From an uncultured Synergistales bacterium (GTDB taxonomy: Bacteria; Synergistota; Synergistia; Synergistales; Aminobacteriaceae), in the NCBI GenBank assembly GCA_905234205.1, contig CAJOGG010000098.1, positions 1-5,819 on the forward strand: DNA of 5,819 nt, in the 5' to 3' direction. Positions 1 through 5,703 of the stretch are shown piece by piece. The position numbers were made by a program, and so were the translations under genes. Each line of letters opens with the position of its first letter. Within the stretch, counting starts at the first letter, position 1. Under the pieces are notes generated by a model, which saw only the letters and a list, made by a program, of their open reading frames with translations, searched no databases and had not been told where the DNA came from.

Positions 1-705
1 CTTATCAGCTACTATCTTGCAGGAATGTTCGGTGTAGCAGTCGCGGCAGTAGGTATGCTTTCAATCACGGGTATATCATTGAGCGTTGACGCTTACGGCC
101 CAATCGCGGATAACGCAGGCGGAATTGCAGAGATGAGCGAGTTACCTGAAGGCGTTCGCAAGATCACAGACCACCTTGACGCAATCGGAAACACCACAGC
201 AGCTATGGGTAAGGGACTTGCTATCGGTTCAGCGGCATTAACGGCTCTTGCTTTGTTCGTGGCATATTCACAGGCGGCCAAGATTGAGAAGATCGACATC
301 ATGAATCCTTACGTCATTATCGGCTTATTAATCGGCGGTATGCTTCCGTTTATCTTCTGCGCACTCTCGATTGATGCTGTAAGTAAGGCGGCTGATGAAA
401 TGATTAAGGAAGTCCGCAGACAATTCCACGAGATACCAGGCATTATGGAAGGCGACGCGAAACCGGATTACGAACGCTGTGTATCAATCTCGACTCACGC
501 AGCATTAACACAAATGATCGTTCCCGGCGTAATGGCAATAGTTGTTCCTGTGCTTGTAGGATTCTTGCTTGGCAAAGAGGCTTTAGGCGGCTTGCTTGGT
601 GGAGCTATCGTAACAGGCGTAATGATGGCTTTATTCATGGCGAACTCCGGCGGAGCTTGGGACAACGCTAAGAAGTACATCGAAGAAGGACATTTCGGTG
701 GATAA
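1..705 (+). CDS. hppA: Membrane-bound K+-dependent ion-pumping pyrophosphatase, 3' part, interrupted by an in-frame stop
   Basis: This is the C-terminal half of a membrane pyrophosphatase, which hydrolyses cytoplasmic PPi and pumps Na+ and/or H+ across the inner membrane. The reading frame is open from base 1 ([12 protein letters not shown]), so the true start lies upstream of the window. Family landmarks are [16 protein letters not shown] (about codons 30-45), [20 protein letters not shown], and [14 protein letters not shown] just before the stop. Several hydrophobic stretches are transmembrane helices. The Ala-Ala in GNTTAA, where K+-independent enzymes carry GNTTKA, marks the K+-dependent subfamily by established family knowledge. 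Na+ versus H+ specificity cannot be read because the deciding residues are upstream. The frame stops at TAA 703-705, straight after HFGG, where homologues continue with Lys and the conserved C-terminus. The missing part follows downstream in the same frame. The family assignment is very secure; whether the product is functional is doubtful. Confidence 0.95.
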   Translation, partial: LISYYLAGMFGVAVAAVGMLSITGISLSVDAYGPIADNAGGIAEMSELPEGVRKITDHLDAIGNTTAAMGKGLAIGSAALTALALFVAYSQAAKIEKIDIMNPYVIIGLLIGGMLPFIFCALSIDAVSKAADEMIKEVRRQFHEIPGIMEGDAKPDYERCVSISTHAALTQMIVPGVMAIVVPVLVGFLLGKEALGGLLGGAIVTGVMMALFMANSGGAWDNAKKYIEEGHFGG

Positions 706-840
706 GGTTCCCCCAATCACGCGGCATCAGTTGTCGGCGATACAGTAGGCGATCCATTCAAGGATACAGCAGGCCCGGCACTTAACATTCTTATCAAGTT
801 AATGACCGTTGTAGCTCTTGTTCTTGCACCATTGTTCTAA
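706..840 (+). pseudogene. hppA: Detached C-terminal 44 codons of hppA after the in-frame TAA
   Basis: In exactly the frame of the upstream part, bases 706-837 encode 44 residues ending at TAA 838-840. They include [17 protein letters not shown], a signature of the pyrophosphatase active site whose acidic residues bind Mg-PPi in family structures. A final hydrophobic helix ending in LVLAPLF follows. There is no start codon or ribosome binding site that would let it be made alone. The simplest reading is a single AAA-to-TAA change at the expected Lys codon. That could be a real nonsense mutation, a sequencing or assembly error, or a readthrough site. The perfect conservation downstream argues that the event is recent or artefactual. 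Confidence 0.85.
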
Positions 841-859
841 TCAGTAACGAAATATTGAT

Positions 860-899
860 GGGAGTTGTTGAGAAAAGTTTTCAGCGACTCCCCATTTTT
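860..899 (+). terminator. Rho-independent terminator after hppA
   Basis: The arms GGGAGTTGTTGA (860-871) and TCAGCGACTCCC (881-892) form a 12-bp stem around a 9-base loop. Two pairs are U-G in the plus-strand RNA, so the hairpin is better paired on the plus strand. A run of five T follows at 895-899. It lies 20 bases after the full-length hppA stop. The 33-base hairpin is identical to the one at 3780-3812. Confidence 0.85.
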
Positions 900-911
900 A
901 TGCTAAGCGAT

Positions 912-917
912 AGGAGG
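912..917 (+). promoter_or_regulatory. Ribosome binding site of the surface-protein gene
   Basis: A perfect AGGAGG lies nine bases before ATG 927. It decides the start, because the same frame is open back to a TTG at 855 and an ATG at 858. Those upstream codons lie in the terminator hairpin, lack a Shine-Dalgarno sequence, and would put 24 charged or irregular residues in front of a clean signal peptide. Confidence 0.85.
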
Positions 918-926
918 AAAACTTTC

Positions 927-3761
927 ATGAACAAAAAATTTTTTGTGCTATTGTGTGCTGTTTTTTTTTCACATATATCTTGGGGGGGGGTGCGACTTGC
1001 TTATGCAGATGTGGCGATAGATGATGCTAATTTCCCCGACGATAACTTCCGTGCTTATATAGCCACCGTAAGCTTTGATCAAGACCAAGACGGAGTGTTG
1101 AGTGATACGGAGATAAAAGCAGTCTTAAGCATTCATGCTAGCAGCAAAGATATATCATCGTTACAAGGAATTGAATATTTCACAGCATTAGATTACCTCG
1201 ATTGTAGTTATAACCAGCTGACATCGTTGGGCATGAGCGATAATCCTAACTTGCTTTATCTCGATTGCCAGAACAATCAGCTCACAAATTTAGACGTCAG
1301 CAAGTGTACATATCTCTATCTACTCGATTGCAGCTATAACAACTTGGCAGAACTTGACGTTAGCAACAATACCATGTTAAGTGTTTTGGGTTGCTATGTT
1401 AATTCACTGACGACATTGGATATTAGCAGCTGTAAATCTCTTAGCGTACTTGATTGTAGCCATAACAATTTGACGGAGCTTAACGTTAATAACAATACTG
1501 TGTTGAATGCTCTGTATTGTGATAATAATGATATTACTGAACTAGATTTTTCATCTAACGACTTGGTATTATTGCAACTAAGCGGCAATACATTGCAATC
1601 ATTATCAGTAGCAGATCAGCATTTATTCGACTTAGATTTATCTGATCAATCAAGCTTAACTAACGCAAAACTTTCGCCACAAAATATTTCCCAATACACC
1701 AGCGTAGCAATCAAGGCGACAAGTGATGATAGCTATCCTTATGAATATGTATTCTTGCCTTATGGCAATGAAGCAATTCCATCTTTCGACCGTATACTTA
1801 GCTTAGACGCTAGAGACAAGGACGGAGTTTCTGTTGGGATTTTATTATCAGGCGATGATAAAGTCTTAGTATCTGATCAACCTGCAACAATAAGTTATAT
1901 GTACGACACAATGGCCCCTAGCCTTGATGATCCGTATATGAGCGTCAATATCTCGTTTATTTCGCTTGATGACATCTTGAGTATAACTATCACAAGTCCC
2001 GATAATGGCCTAATAACTCTTCCTTCATCTGGCGGAACTTTCGACGGCATAATAGCAACCATAGATAACCCAAACGGAATAGCAAGTACTGACTTGAAAT
2101 GGGGAATATTGCTTGACGGTGGCAATGCGTATATAAAATATGAGGGCGATTTTTTCACAATTAGTGGCGACGTTCCAGAAAATACCACTTCAATCGATAA
2201 GTCATACATTTTAGAACTCTGGTGCGACACTGATTTTCACGGAATGAGCGTACACGCGTCTGCCAGCCTCGATATTGTAGTTAAGGAAATGCCACTGGAA
2301 GTTCATGTCATAAGTCCTGACAACCACGTTATAACGCTTCCTTCAAGTGGAGGATATTTTGGCGATGTTATTGTCTCCGTGTCTGGAGGTTATGATTGGT
2401 ACGAACTCTATTATGACGAGAGCAAATTAAGCTGCGATATTACTCAAAGCGGTGACGTGTTTGTTGTGTCTGGGATAGCTCTTAAAAATTCAACTCGTTC
2501 GAATATAAGTTATGATGTTGATGTTGGTTTTACTCGTCATTATGAACCTTACAGAGATAGCGGTGGACCCGGAGCCGTTATGACAGTTGGCGATGGTTTT
2601 ACGGTGGTTATCGAGGCCGTACCCTATAAAGCATCGCAAAAATATCAAACATTCTCTTTCACAATGCCTTCAAGTTTATCGAGTAAGCTGGCGTCAAAAT
2701 TTGGAGTTGATTCCAGTCAAATGCATCAGTTCGATAGCAGTGAAATTGATTATTCTGAACTTGATACTACATGGTTGAATTCTGCAAAATCCGACGTAGG
2801 CTCCATAGGTGAAAATTTCCTGACAGAGACTGCCATTCTAAAACCTTCAAAAACCGGCGTGTATGTCATGCAGATTTCTTTAACGGGCACTGGCTACAAA
2901 GCAGGCGACACTCTCAATGTTCACTTTGTAAGTTCGTCAGGGGCAATAAAGGCGAGTGCAACAGTTCCTGGTGAAGACTCTATAGAATACGTTTTGTATG
3001 ATGAAGATGGCAACGAAATAACTACAGCACCTTCAAGTGGCGTCGCTTATGTTGCCATGAATGTAGATACTGCTGGCAAAGAATTAATCGGGCTTATAAC
3101 TTCAGAAAGCGCTCCTGCGGCTCCTGTTGTAACAGAAGTAATCGCTACTCCAGTTGAAGAAACAGTGCAGCCAACCATAGTTGAAAACGTCGTGAATGTT
3201 ATCAACGAGATTATACAATCTCAACCTGAAACTGGACTCAAAACAGTAACCTCCGAGGACATTAATTTCATTTCTGAAGAGCAGATAATTAAACATGAAG
3301 AACCAACTCAAGAAGCTAAGCAGGAAATTACCAAAAAAGCTAAAGAGGAAGAATACGAGATAGTTACGAAAATCACGACTTTAAGCGTTGATAAAACGGG
3401 CTATTATGTTTTCGAGGTAACACTTCCTGATGATATATGGGAGCAAGTTCAAGGCGTTGAAGTTAAAGATTTGCGAGTATATTACGCAATACTTGACTCT
3501 ATCAAAAAATCTTCAAACGTTGAAGCATCAGTAGTAATGGGTTTGCTCAACACGTGGGAACTTCTTACTCTCAAAGGAGAAAAAATGAAGTTCAGCGCTA
3601 AAAATTTCTTAATGGTCGGTTTACTCAATGCTGGTTCGCCTTTAACTTTGTTCTTAGCAAAGGCTATCATGGCGTTATTATTTGGTGGAGGCTGTAACGC
3701 TGGCTTCGGGGTAATAATTGTCGGTGCCCTTGCATGGAAATTTTTGCGGAATAAGCGTTAG
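927..3761 (+). CDS. Secreted cysteine-ladder leucine-rich-repeat surface protein with Synergist-CTERM sorting signal
   Basis: This 944-residue protein is probably exported and displayed at the cell surface. Residues 1-27 form a Sec signal peptide with likely cleavage after AYA. Residues 51-62 (DQDQDGVLSDTE) fit a 12-residue EF-hand calcium loop. From residue 88, eight repeats of 20-21 residues follow the pattern LxxLxCxxNxLxxLDVSxN. Cysteines at 93, 114, 135, 156, 177 and 198 are exactly 21 apart, as in the cysteine ladder of internalin J-type LRR proteins. Residues 351-566 hold two tandem beta-rich copies starting near SPDN. Two related segments lie near 633-652 (KTGVYVMQISL) and 812-831 (KTGYYVFEVTL), separated by a Glu/Lys-rich linker. 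The end is GGGCNAGFG (920-928), a hydrophobic helix and RNKR. LRRs bind proteins or glycans, so adhesion is a reasonable inference, but the ligand is unknown. Homopolymer tracts in the signal-peptide codons suggest on/off switching. Confidence 0.9.
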   Translation: MNKKFFVLLCAVFFSHISWGGVRLAYADVAIDDANFPDDNFRAYIATVSFDQDQDGVLSDTEIKAVLSIHASSKDISSLQGIEYFTALDYLDCSYNQLTSLGMSDNPNLLYLDCQNNQLTNLDVSKCTYLYLLDCSYNNLAELDVSNNTMLSVLGCYVNSLTTLDISSCKSLSVLDCSHNNLTELNVNNNTVLNALYCDNNDITELDFSSNDLVLLQLSGNTLQSLSVADQHLFDLDLSDQSSLTNAKLSPQNISQYTSVAIKATSDDSYPYEYVFLPYGNEAIPSFDRILSLDARDKDGVSVGILLSGDDKVLVSDQPATISYMYDTMAPSLDDPYMSVNISFISLDDILSITITSPDNGLITLPSSGGTFDGIIATIDNPNGIASTDLKWGILLDGGNAYIKYEGDFFTISGDVPENTTSIDKSYILELWCDTDFHGMSVHASASLDIVVKEMPLEVHVISPDNHVITLPSSGGYFGDVIVSVSGGYDWYELYYDESKLSCDITQSGDVFVVSGIALKNSTRSNISYDVDVGFTRHYEPYRDSGGPGAVMTVGDGFTVVIEAVPYKASQKYQTFSFTMPSSLSSKLASKFGVDSSQMHQFDSSEIDYSELDTTWLNSAKSDVGSIGENFLTETAILKPSKTGVYVMQISLTGTGYKAGDTLNVHFVSSSGAIKASATVPGEDSIEYVLYDEDGNEITTAPSSGVAYVAMNVDTAGKELIGLITSESAPAAPVVTEVIATPVEETVQPTIVENVVNVINEIIQSQPETGLKTVTSEDINFISEEQIIKHEEPTQEAKQEITKKAKEEEYEIVTKITTLSVDKTGYYVFEVTLPDDIWEQVQGVEVKDLRVYYAILDSIKKSSNVEASVVMGLLNTWELLTLKGEKMKFSAKNFLMVGLLNAGSPLTLFLAKAIMALLFGGGCNAGFGVIIVGALAWKFLRNKR
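961..990 (+). repeat. T9 and G9 homopolymer tracts in signal-peptide codons (candidate phase-variation site)
   Basis: Nine T at 961-969 and nine G at 982-990 are separated by 12 bases, within codons 12-22 of the surface-protein gene. As given, the frame is open (phase ON). Losing one base in either tract brings TAG 1018-1020 into frame. Gaining one brings TGA 1022-1024 into frame. Opposite changes in the two tracts would restore the frame. Slipped-strand mispairing at such tracts is an established switching mechanism in other bacteria; here it is an inference. Confidence 0.6.
1188..1685 (+). repeat. Array of 21-residue leucine-rich repeats
   Basis: Eight consecutive units cover residues 88-253. 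Units 1-6 (1188-1562) keep the Cys in the sixth position and the LDV/LDI/LNV strand motif. Units 7-8 lose the Cys and degenerate (LVLLQLSGNTLQSLSV, LFDLDLSDQSSL), as expected of a C-terminal cap. Cysteines 127 and 169 are extra and lie outside the ladder. The DNA copies have diverged and are not exact repeats, so the array is old rather than freshly expanded. Confidence 0.85.
1977..2624 (+). repeat. Two tandem ~108-residue beta-rich (Ig-like?) repeats in the surface protein
   Basis: Copy 1 spans residues 351-456 and copy 2 residues 457-566. Shared landmarks are SPDN at 357 and 463, ITLPSSGG shortly after, a later ISGDV/VSGIA segment, and closing strands IVVKEMP and VVIEAVP. Alternating hydrophobic residues suggest beta strands. 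An Ig-like or similar stalk fold is likely but not proven from sequence alone. Confidence 0.65.
3684..3758 (+). other. C-terminal Synergist-CTERM-type sorting signal
   Basis: Residues 920-944 read GGGCNAGFG, then a hydrophobic helix (about 927-940), then RNKR. The order of Gly-rich motif with Cys, one membrane span and basic tail is the tripartite plan of C-terminal sorting signals. The GGGCNAG form is the one I know from Synergistota. The processing enzyme is not in the window. A second hydrophobic stretch at residues 894-918 precedes the motif, so the C-terminus may cross the membrane twice before processing. Confidence 0.75.
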
Positions 3762-3779
3762 CTGTATTGAACACTTTGC

Positions 3780-3819
3780 GGGAGTTGTTGAGAAAAGTTT
3801 TCAGCGACTCCCACTTTTT
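3780..3819 (+). terminator. Rho-independent terminator after the surface-protein gene
   Basis: The 33-base hairpin at 3780-3812 is base-for-base identical to the one at 860-892 and is followed by T5 at 3815-3819. It begins 18 bases after the TAG stop of the surface-protein gene. The minus-strand nuclease gene ends only 10 bases beyond the hairpin. On that strand the two U-G pairs become A-C mismatches and no T run follows, so the site probably serves the plus strand only. Confidence 0.85.
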
Positions 3820-3821
3820 CA

Positions 3822-4529
3822 TCAATAGAAATCTTCTTCGGAGATCAAATAAACCTTCCTTTTTGCGTTATCAATAACCGTACGTGTAAAATAGTTAGTG
3901 TTATCACGTTGGAATTTAGTTTCTTCATCAAGTATTTCATCATAATCAAGATTTAGAATTTCGCAAAGCTCATGCCCTGTTAATACTTCTCCCTCAGAAA
4001 AACGCCCCTTTAAGCCTATGACAATTTCTCTTTTTTCCTCAGCGTGAAATGCACAAAGATAAAAATTTGTCGTAAATGGCAACTTATTTTCCAGTAAAGA
4101 ACGACATATTTCTAAGGTTTTCTTTTCGCCATCAGCCTTTTTCGTATCAAACGCATAACCAACTTTCAGTTCAACTATGTGACAAACACTTTCTCCATCA
4201 TTGTTAATATCAAAAATTATTAAGTCTGGTTCATGACCATCAACATGATATTTGCTTGCTTTTATCATCTTACTAGTAGCTAGAAAGATTCCGCAATACT
4301 GTCCTTGCATACAAGCCTCAACAAATCGATCTAAATTACCATTAGGAATCAGTGTTGATTTTTGCGCAATTATATTCTCCAAAACATAGCCAGCTTTAAT
4401 ACTAGCAGATTGAATTTTAGAGATAAGGTTTCCAATCTCTTCGTCACCAAACAATCTGGAATAATTTCCTGATGAATTTTTAGGTTTTGCATCTGATATT
4501 CGTGCTAACACAGTTTTATTCTTCGCCAT
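3822..4529 (-). CDS. Probable type II restriction endonuclease, PD-(D/E)XK fold
   Basis: This 235-residue cytoplasmic protein is the likely DNA-cleaving partner of the methyltransferase encoded just upstream. The putative catalytic core is EPD at residues 100-102, a predicted beta strand, and ELK at 120-122 (in HIVELKVG). Together these give the PD-x(n)-ExK pattern of Mg2+-dependent restriction nucleases. Glu51 in YVLENIIA could be the extra helical acidic residue often seen in the fold. The length is normal for a type II enzyme. The ATG at 4529 overlaps the methyltransferase end by 14 bases and has GGAGG 11 bases before it, inside the last methyltransferase codons, so the two genes are coupled. 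The recognition sequence and exact subfamily cannot be read. The gene is visibly AT-rich (19 G/C in 4381-4440, against 30 in hppA 241-300), which suggests transfer. The call rests on the motif plus its neighbour. Confidence 0.75.
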   Translation of the reverse strand: MAKNKTVLARISDAKPKNSSGNYSRLFGDEEIGNLISKIQSASIKAGYVLENIIAQKSTLIPNGNLDRFVEACMQGQYCGIFLATSKMIKASKYHVDGHEPDLIIFDINNDGESVCHIVELKVGYAFDTKKADGEKKTLEICRSLLENKLPFTTNFYLCAFHAEEKREIVIGLKGRFSEGEVLTGHELCEILNLDYDEILDEETKFQRDNTNYFTRTVIDNAKRKVYLISEEDFY

Positions 4530-5184
4530 ACTCTATATCTCCTCCAATAAAATCCCGTTTAAGCTCTTCACAAGCGTACATTATTGGAAATCCCCCGGCC
4601 GCCGGGTCAAGAATCGTATCGCCCTCAATTGTTGTTGCTGCTATAAGCCGTTTCTGAAGTCCGTAAGGTTTGCTATGTGGGTGAATCTTCTGCACCTTCT
4701 CTTGCCATACGTCAGGGATAGTATGATCTCGCCAGCATGATTTTGCCTTAACCGGAGATTTTTGGAACACGACGAGATATTCTGACTTACGCCTTGTTCT
4801 GTAGCCCATTCCGATTTTCTCCTTGTCCCACACGATTAAGTCAACGAGATTCAATTCTGTCTCTATGAACCAATCTAAAACGCCTTGGCACAAATGAAAT
4901 TTATCTACCCATAAGAATAAATGTCCGCTCGCTTTCAAGACTCGATTAATTGCGTGAATGAATTTTATGATCGTTCCCTCGTCCATTTGTTGAAGTGATG
5001 AGCGCGCCCTACCTCGTGAGATTCCTTCGTTGCCATATTTGAGCTTATCGAGAATGCCGCGATACTGTGGATCAAAGAATGCTGCCGCTATGCAAGAGTC
5101 GTTGATGTCATTCATGAGCGTTAAGCCGTCTGTTTTATTCTTAACGTTGAGTGAAAATCTGCTGCCCTCTTTCAAAATTTGCAT
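4516..5184 (-). CDS. Site-specific DNA methyltransferase of a type II-like restriction-modification system, beta motif order
   Basis: This 222-residue AdoMet-dependent methyltransferase should protect host DNA from the nuclease encoded downstream. Catalytic motif IV is DPQY (residues 38-41, in FFDPQYRG). It is a variant of DPPY and favours N6-adenine or N4-cytosine methylation over C5. The motif X-like HPHSKP (168-173) and motif I DPAAGG (193-198, in ILDPAAGGFP) follow near the C-terminus. Motif IV before I is the beta-class order. The DPxxGG form differs from the more usual DPFxGSG. Residues 42-165 must hold the target-recognition region, which is small. GGAG lies 11 bases before ATG 5184, and an extended -10 promoter lies just upstream. 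The target site is not predictable here. An orphan methyltransferase is unlikely given the overlapping nuclease gene. Confidence 0.88.
   Translation of the reverse strand: MQILKEGSRFSLNVKNKTDGLTLMNDINDSCIAAAFFDPQYRGILDKLKYGNEGISRGRARSSLQQMDEGTIIKFIHAINRVLKASGHLFLWVDKFHLCQGVLDWFIETELNLVDLIVWDKEKIGMGYRTRRKSEYLVVFQKSPVKAKSCWRDHTIPDVWQEKVQKIHPHSKPYGLQKRLIAATTIEGDTILDPAAGGFPIMYACEELKRDFIGGDIEYGEE
4541..4545 (-). promoter_or_regulatory. Ribosome binding site of the nuclease gene, inside the methyltransferase gene
   Basis: GGAGG on the minus strand lies 11 bases before the nuclease ATG (4529) and within the last methyltransferase codons. It supports this start. It also means nuclease translation probably depends on the methyltransferase message, so methylation would come before cleavage activity. 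Confidence 0.7.
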
Positions 5185-5212
5185 TGTAATTTTTTCTCCG
5201 GTTTCATAGAAT
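5184..5212 (+). promoter_or_regulatory. Putative sigma-70 promoter of the flavodoxin operon
   Basis: TTGTAA (5184-5189) and TAGAAT (5207-5212) are separated by exactly 17 bases, matching the consensus at 4/6 and 5/6 positions. Initiation near 5219 would leave about 25 bases before ATG 5245, including GGAG at 5232-5235. The -35 box touches the methyltransferase start codon, and the -10 box overlaps the predicted start of minus-strand transcription. Confidence 0.45.
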
Positions 5213-5218
5213 CAAGCG

Positions 5219-5227
5219 ATTATAGCA
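5219..5227 (-). promoter_or_regulatory. Extended -10 promoter of the restriction-modification operon
   Basis: The minus strand reads TGCTATAAT, a perfect TATAAT with the TGn extension, 34 bases upstream of the methyltransferase ATG. No good -35 box is seen at 16-18 bases, which the extended -10 can compensate for. Initiation near 5212 would give a leader of about 28 bases containing the GGAG at 5196-5199. Confidence 0.6.
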
Positions 5228-5244
5228 AAATGGAGTTGATAATT

Positions 5245-5703
5245 ATGAGTGATACATTAATCGTTTACTTCTCTAAGAGCGGTAACACAAAAACTATCGC
5301 TGAAGAAATTGCAAAGGTGACCAACGCCCCACTTCACGAAATCTTGACCGAGAAAACTTACCCCAAAAATTATGTCATGACCATTCTAGAATCTCGCAAG
5401 GAGTTTAAGAAGGACGAGCGCCCTGTGTTAGTTGACTCGCCAATCGAAAATTTTGACGCGTATTCACGAATCATTATAGGCTTCCCGATTTGGTTCTTCA
5501 CGTGTCCGATGGCTGTTGTGTCATTCCTGGAGAAATATAATTTTGCCGGCAAAAACATTTACCCGTTCTTCACGAGCGGCAGTTCCGGCGGTGATAAGGC
5601 TGCTGCAAAAATCAGGGAGCTTTGTCCGGGCGCAACTGTTTACGACGCATTCAACGCTAATAAATTTGACAGCACGAAAATTTCTGACTGGCTTAACAGT
5701 TAA
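5245..5703 (+). CDS. Flavodoxin-family FMN protein
   Basis: This 152-residue cytoplasmic electron carrier or flavin oxidoreductase has a flavodoxin fold. The FMN-phosphate loop SKSGNT is at residues 10-15 after strand TLIVYF. GFPIWFFTCP (79-88) and TSGSSGG (110-116) are the isoalloxazine-contacting loops usual for short stand-alone flavodoxin-like proteins in anaerobes. The length is normal for this group. ATG 5245 is chosen because GGAG (5232-5235) lies nine bases before it and the fold begins at once. The frame is open further upstream, but those codons lie in the promoter region. The stop overlaps the next start as TAATG, so the two genes are translationally coupled. The redox partner cannot be named; a quinone- or nitro-reducing role is equally possible. 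Confidence 0.88.
   Translation: MSDTLIVYFSKSGNTKTIAEEIAKVTNAPLHEILTEKTYPKNYVMTILESRKEFKKDERPVLVDSPIENFDAYSRIIIGFPIWFFTCPMAVVSFLEKYNFAGKNIYPFFTSGSSGGDKAAAKIRELCPGATVYDAFNANKFDSTKISDWLNS

Noticed and set aside
703..705. TAA as a reassigned sense codon
   Set aside because: TAA ends the full-length hppA frame, the methyltransferase and the flavodoxin normally, so a changed code is not supported.
93..716. Minus-strand open frames opposite hppA
   Set aside because: They mirror a highly conserved gene, have no ribosome binding site and show no family features.
855..926. Upstream TTG 855 or ATG 858 as start of the surface protein
   Set aside because: They lie in the terminator hairpin, lack a ribosome binding site and would bury the signal peptide. 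ATG 927 has AGGAGG at ideal distance.
1188..1685. CRISPR-like or tandem DNA repeat array
   Set aside because: The 63-base periodicity reflects 21-residue protein repeats. The DNA copies are diverged and lack conserved repeats with unique spacers.
1394..3670. Other-frame open stretches within the surface-protein gene on both strands
   Set aside because: They are short, low in family signal and fully covered by a convincing long coding sequence with repeats and sorting signal.
860..3812. The 33-base repeats as ends of an insertion sequence or integration sites
   Set aside because: They are direct copies of a terminator hairpin followed by T runs, and no transposase or integrase lies between or beside them.
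3780..3822. Bidirectional terminator also serving the nuclease gene
   Set aside because: On the minus strand two stem pairs become A-C mismatches and no T run follows, so only plus-strand termination is supported.
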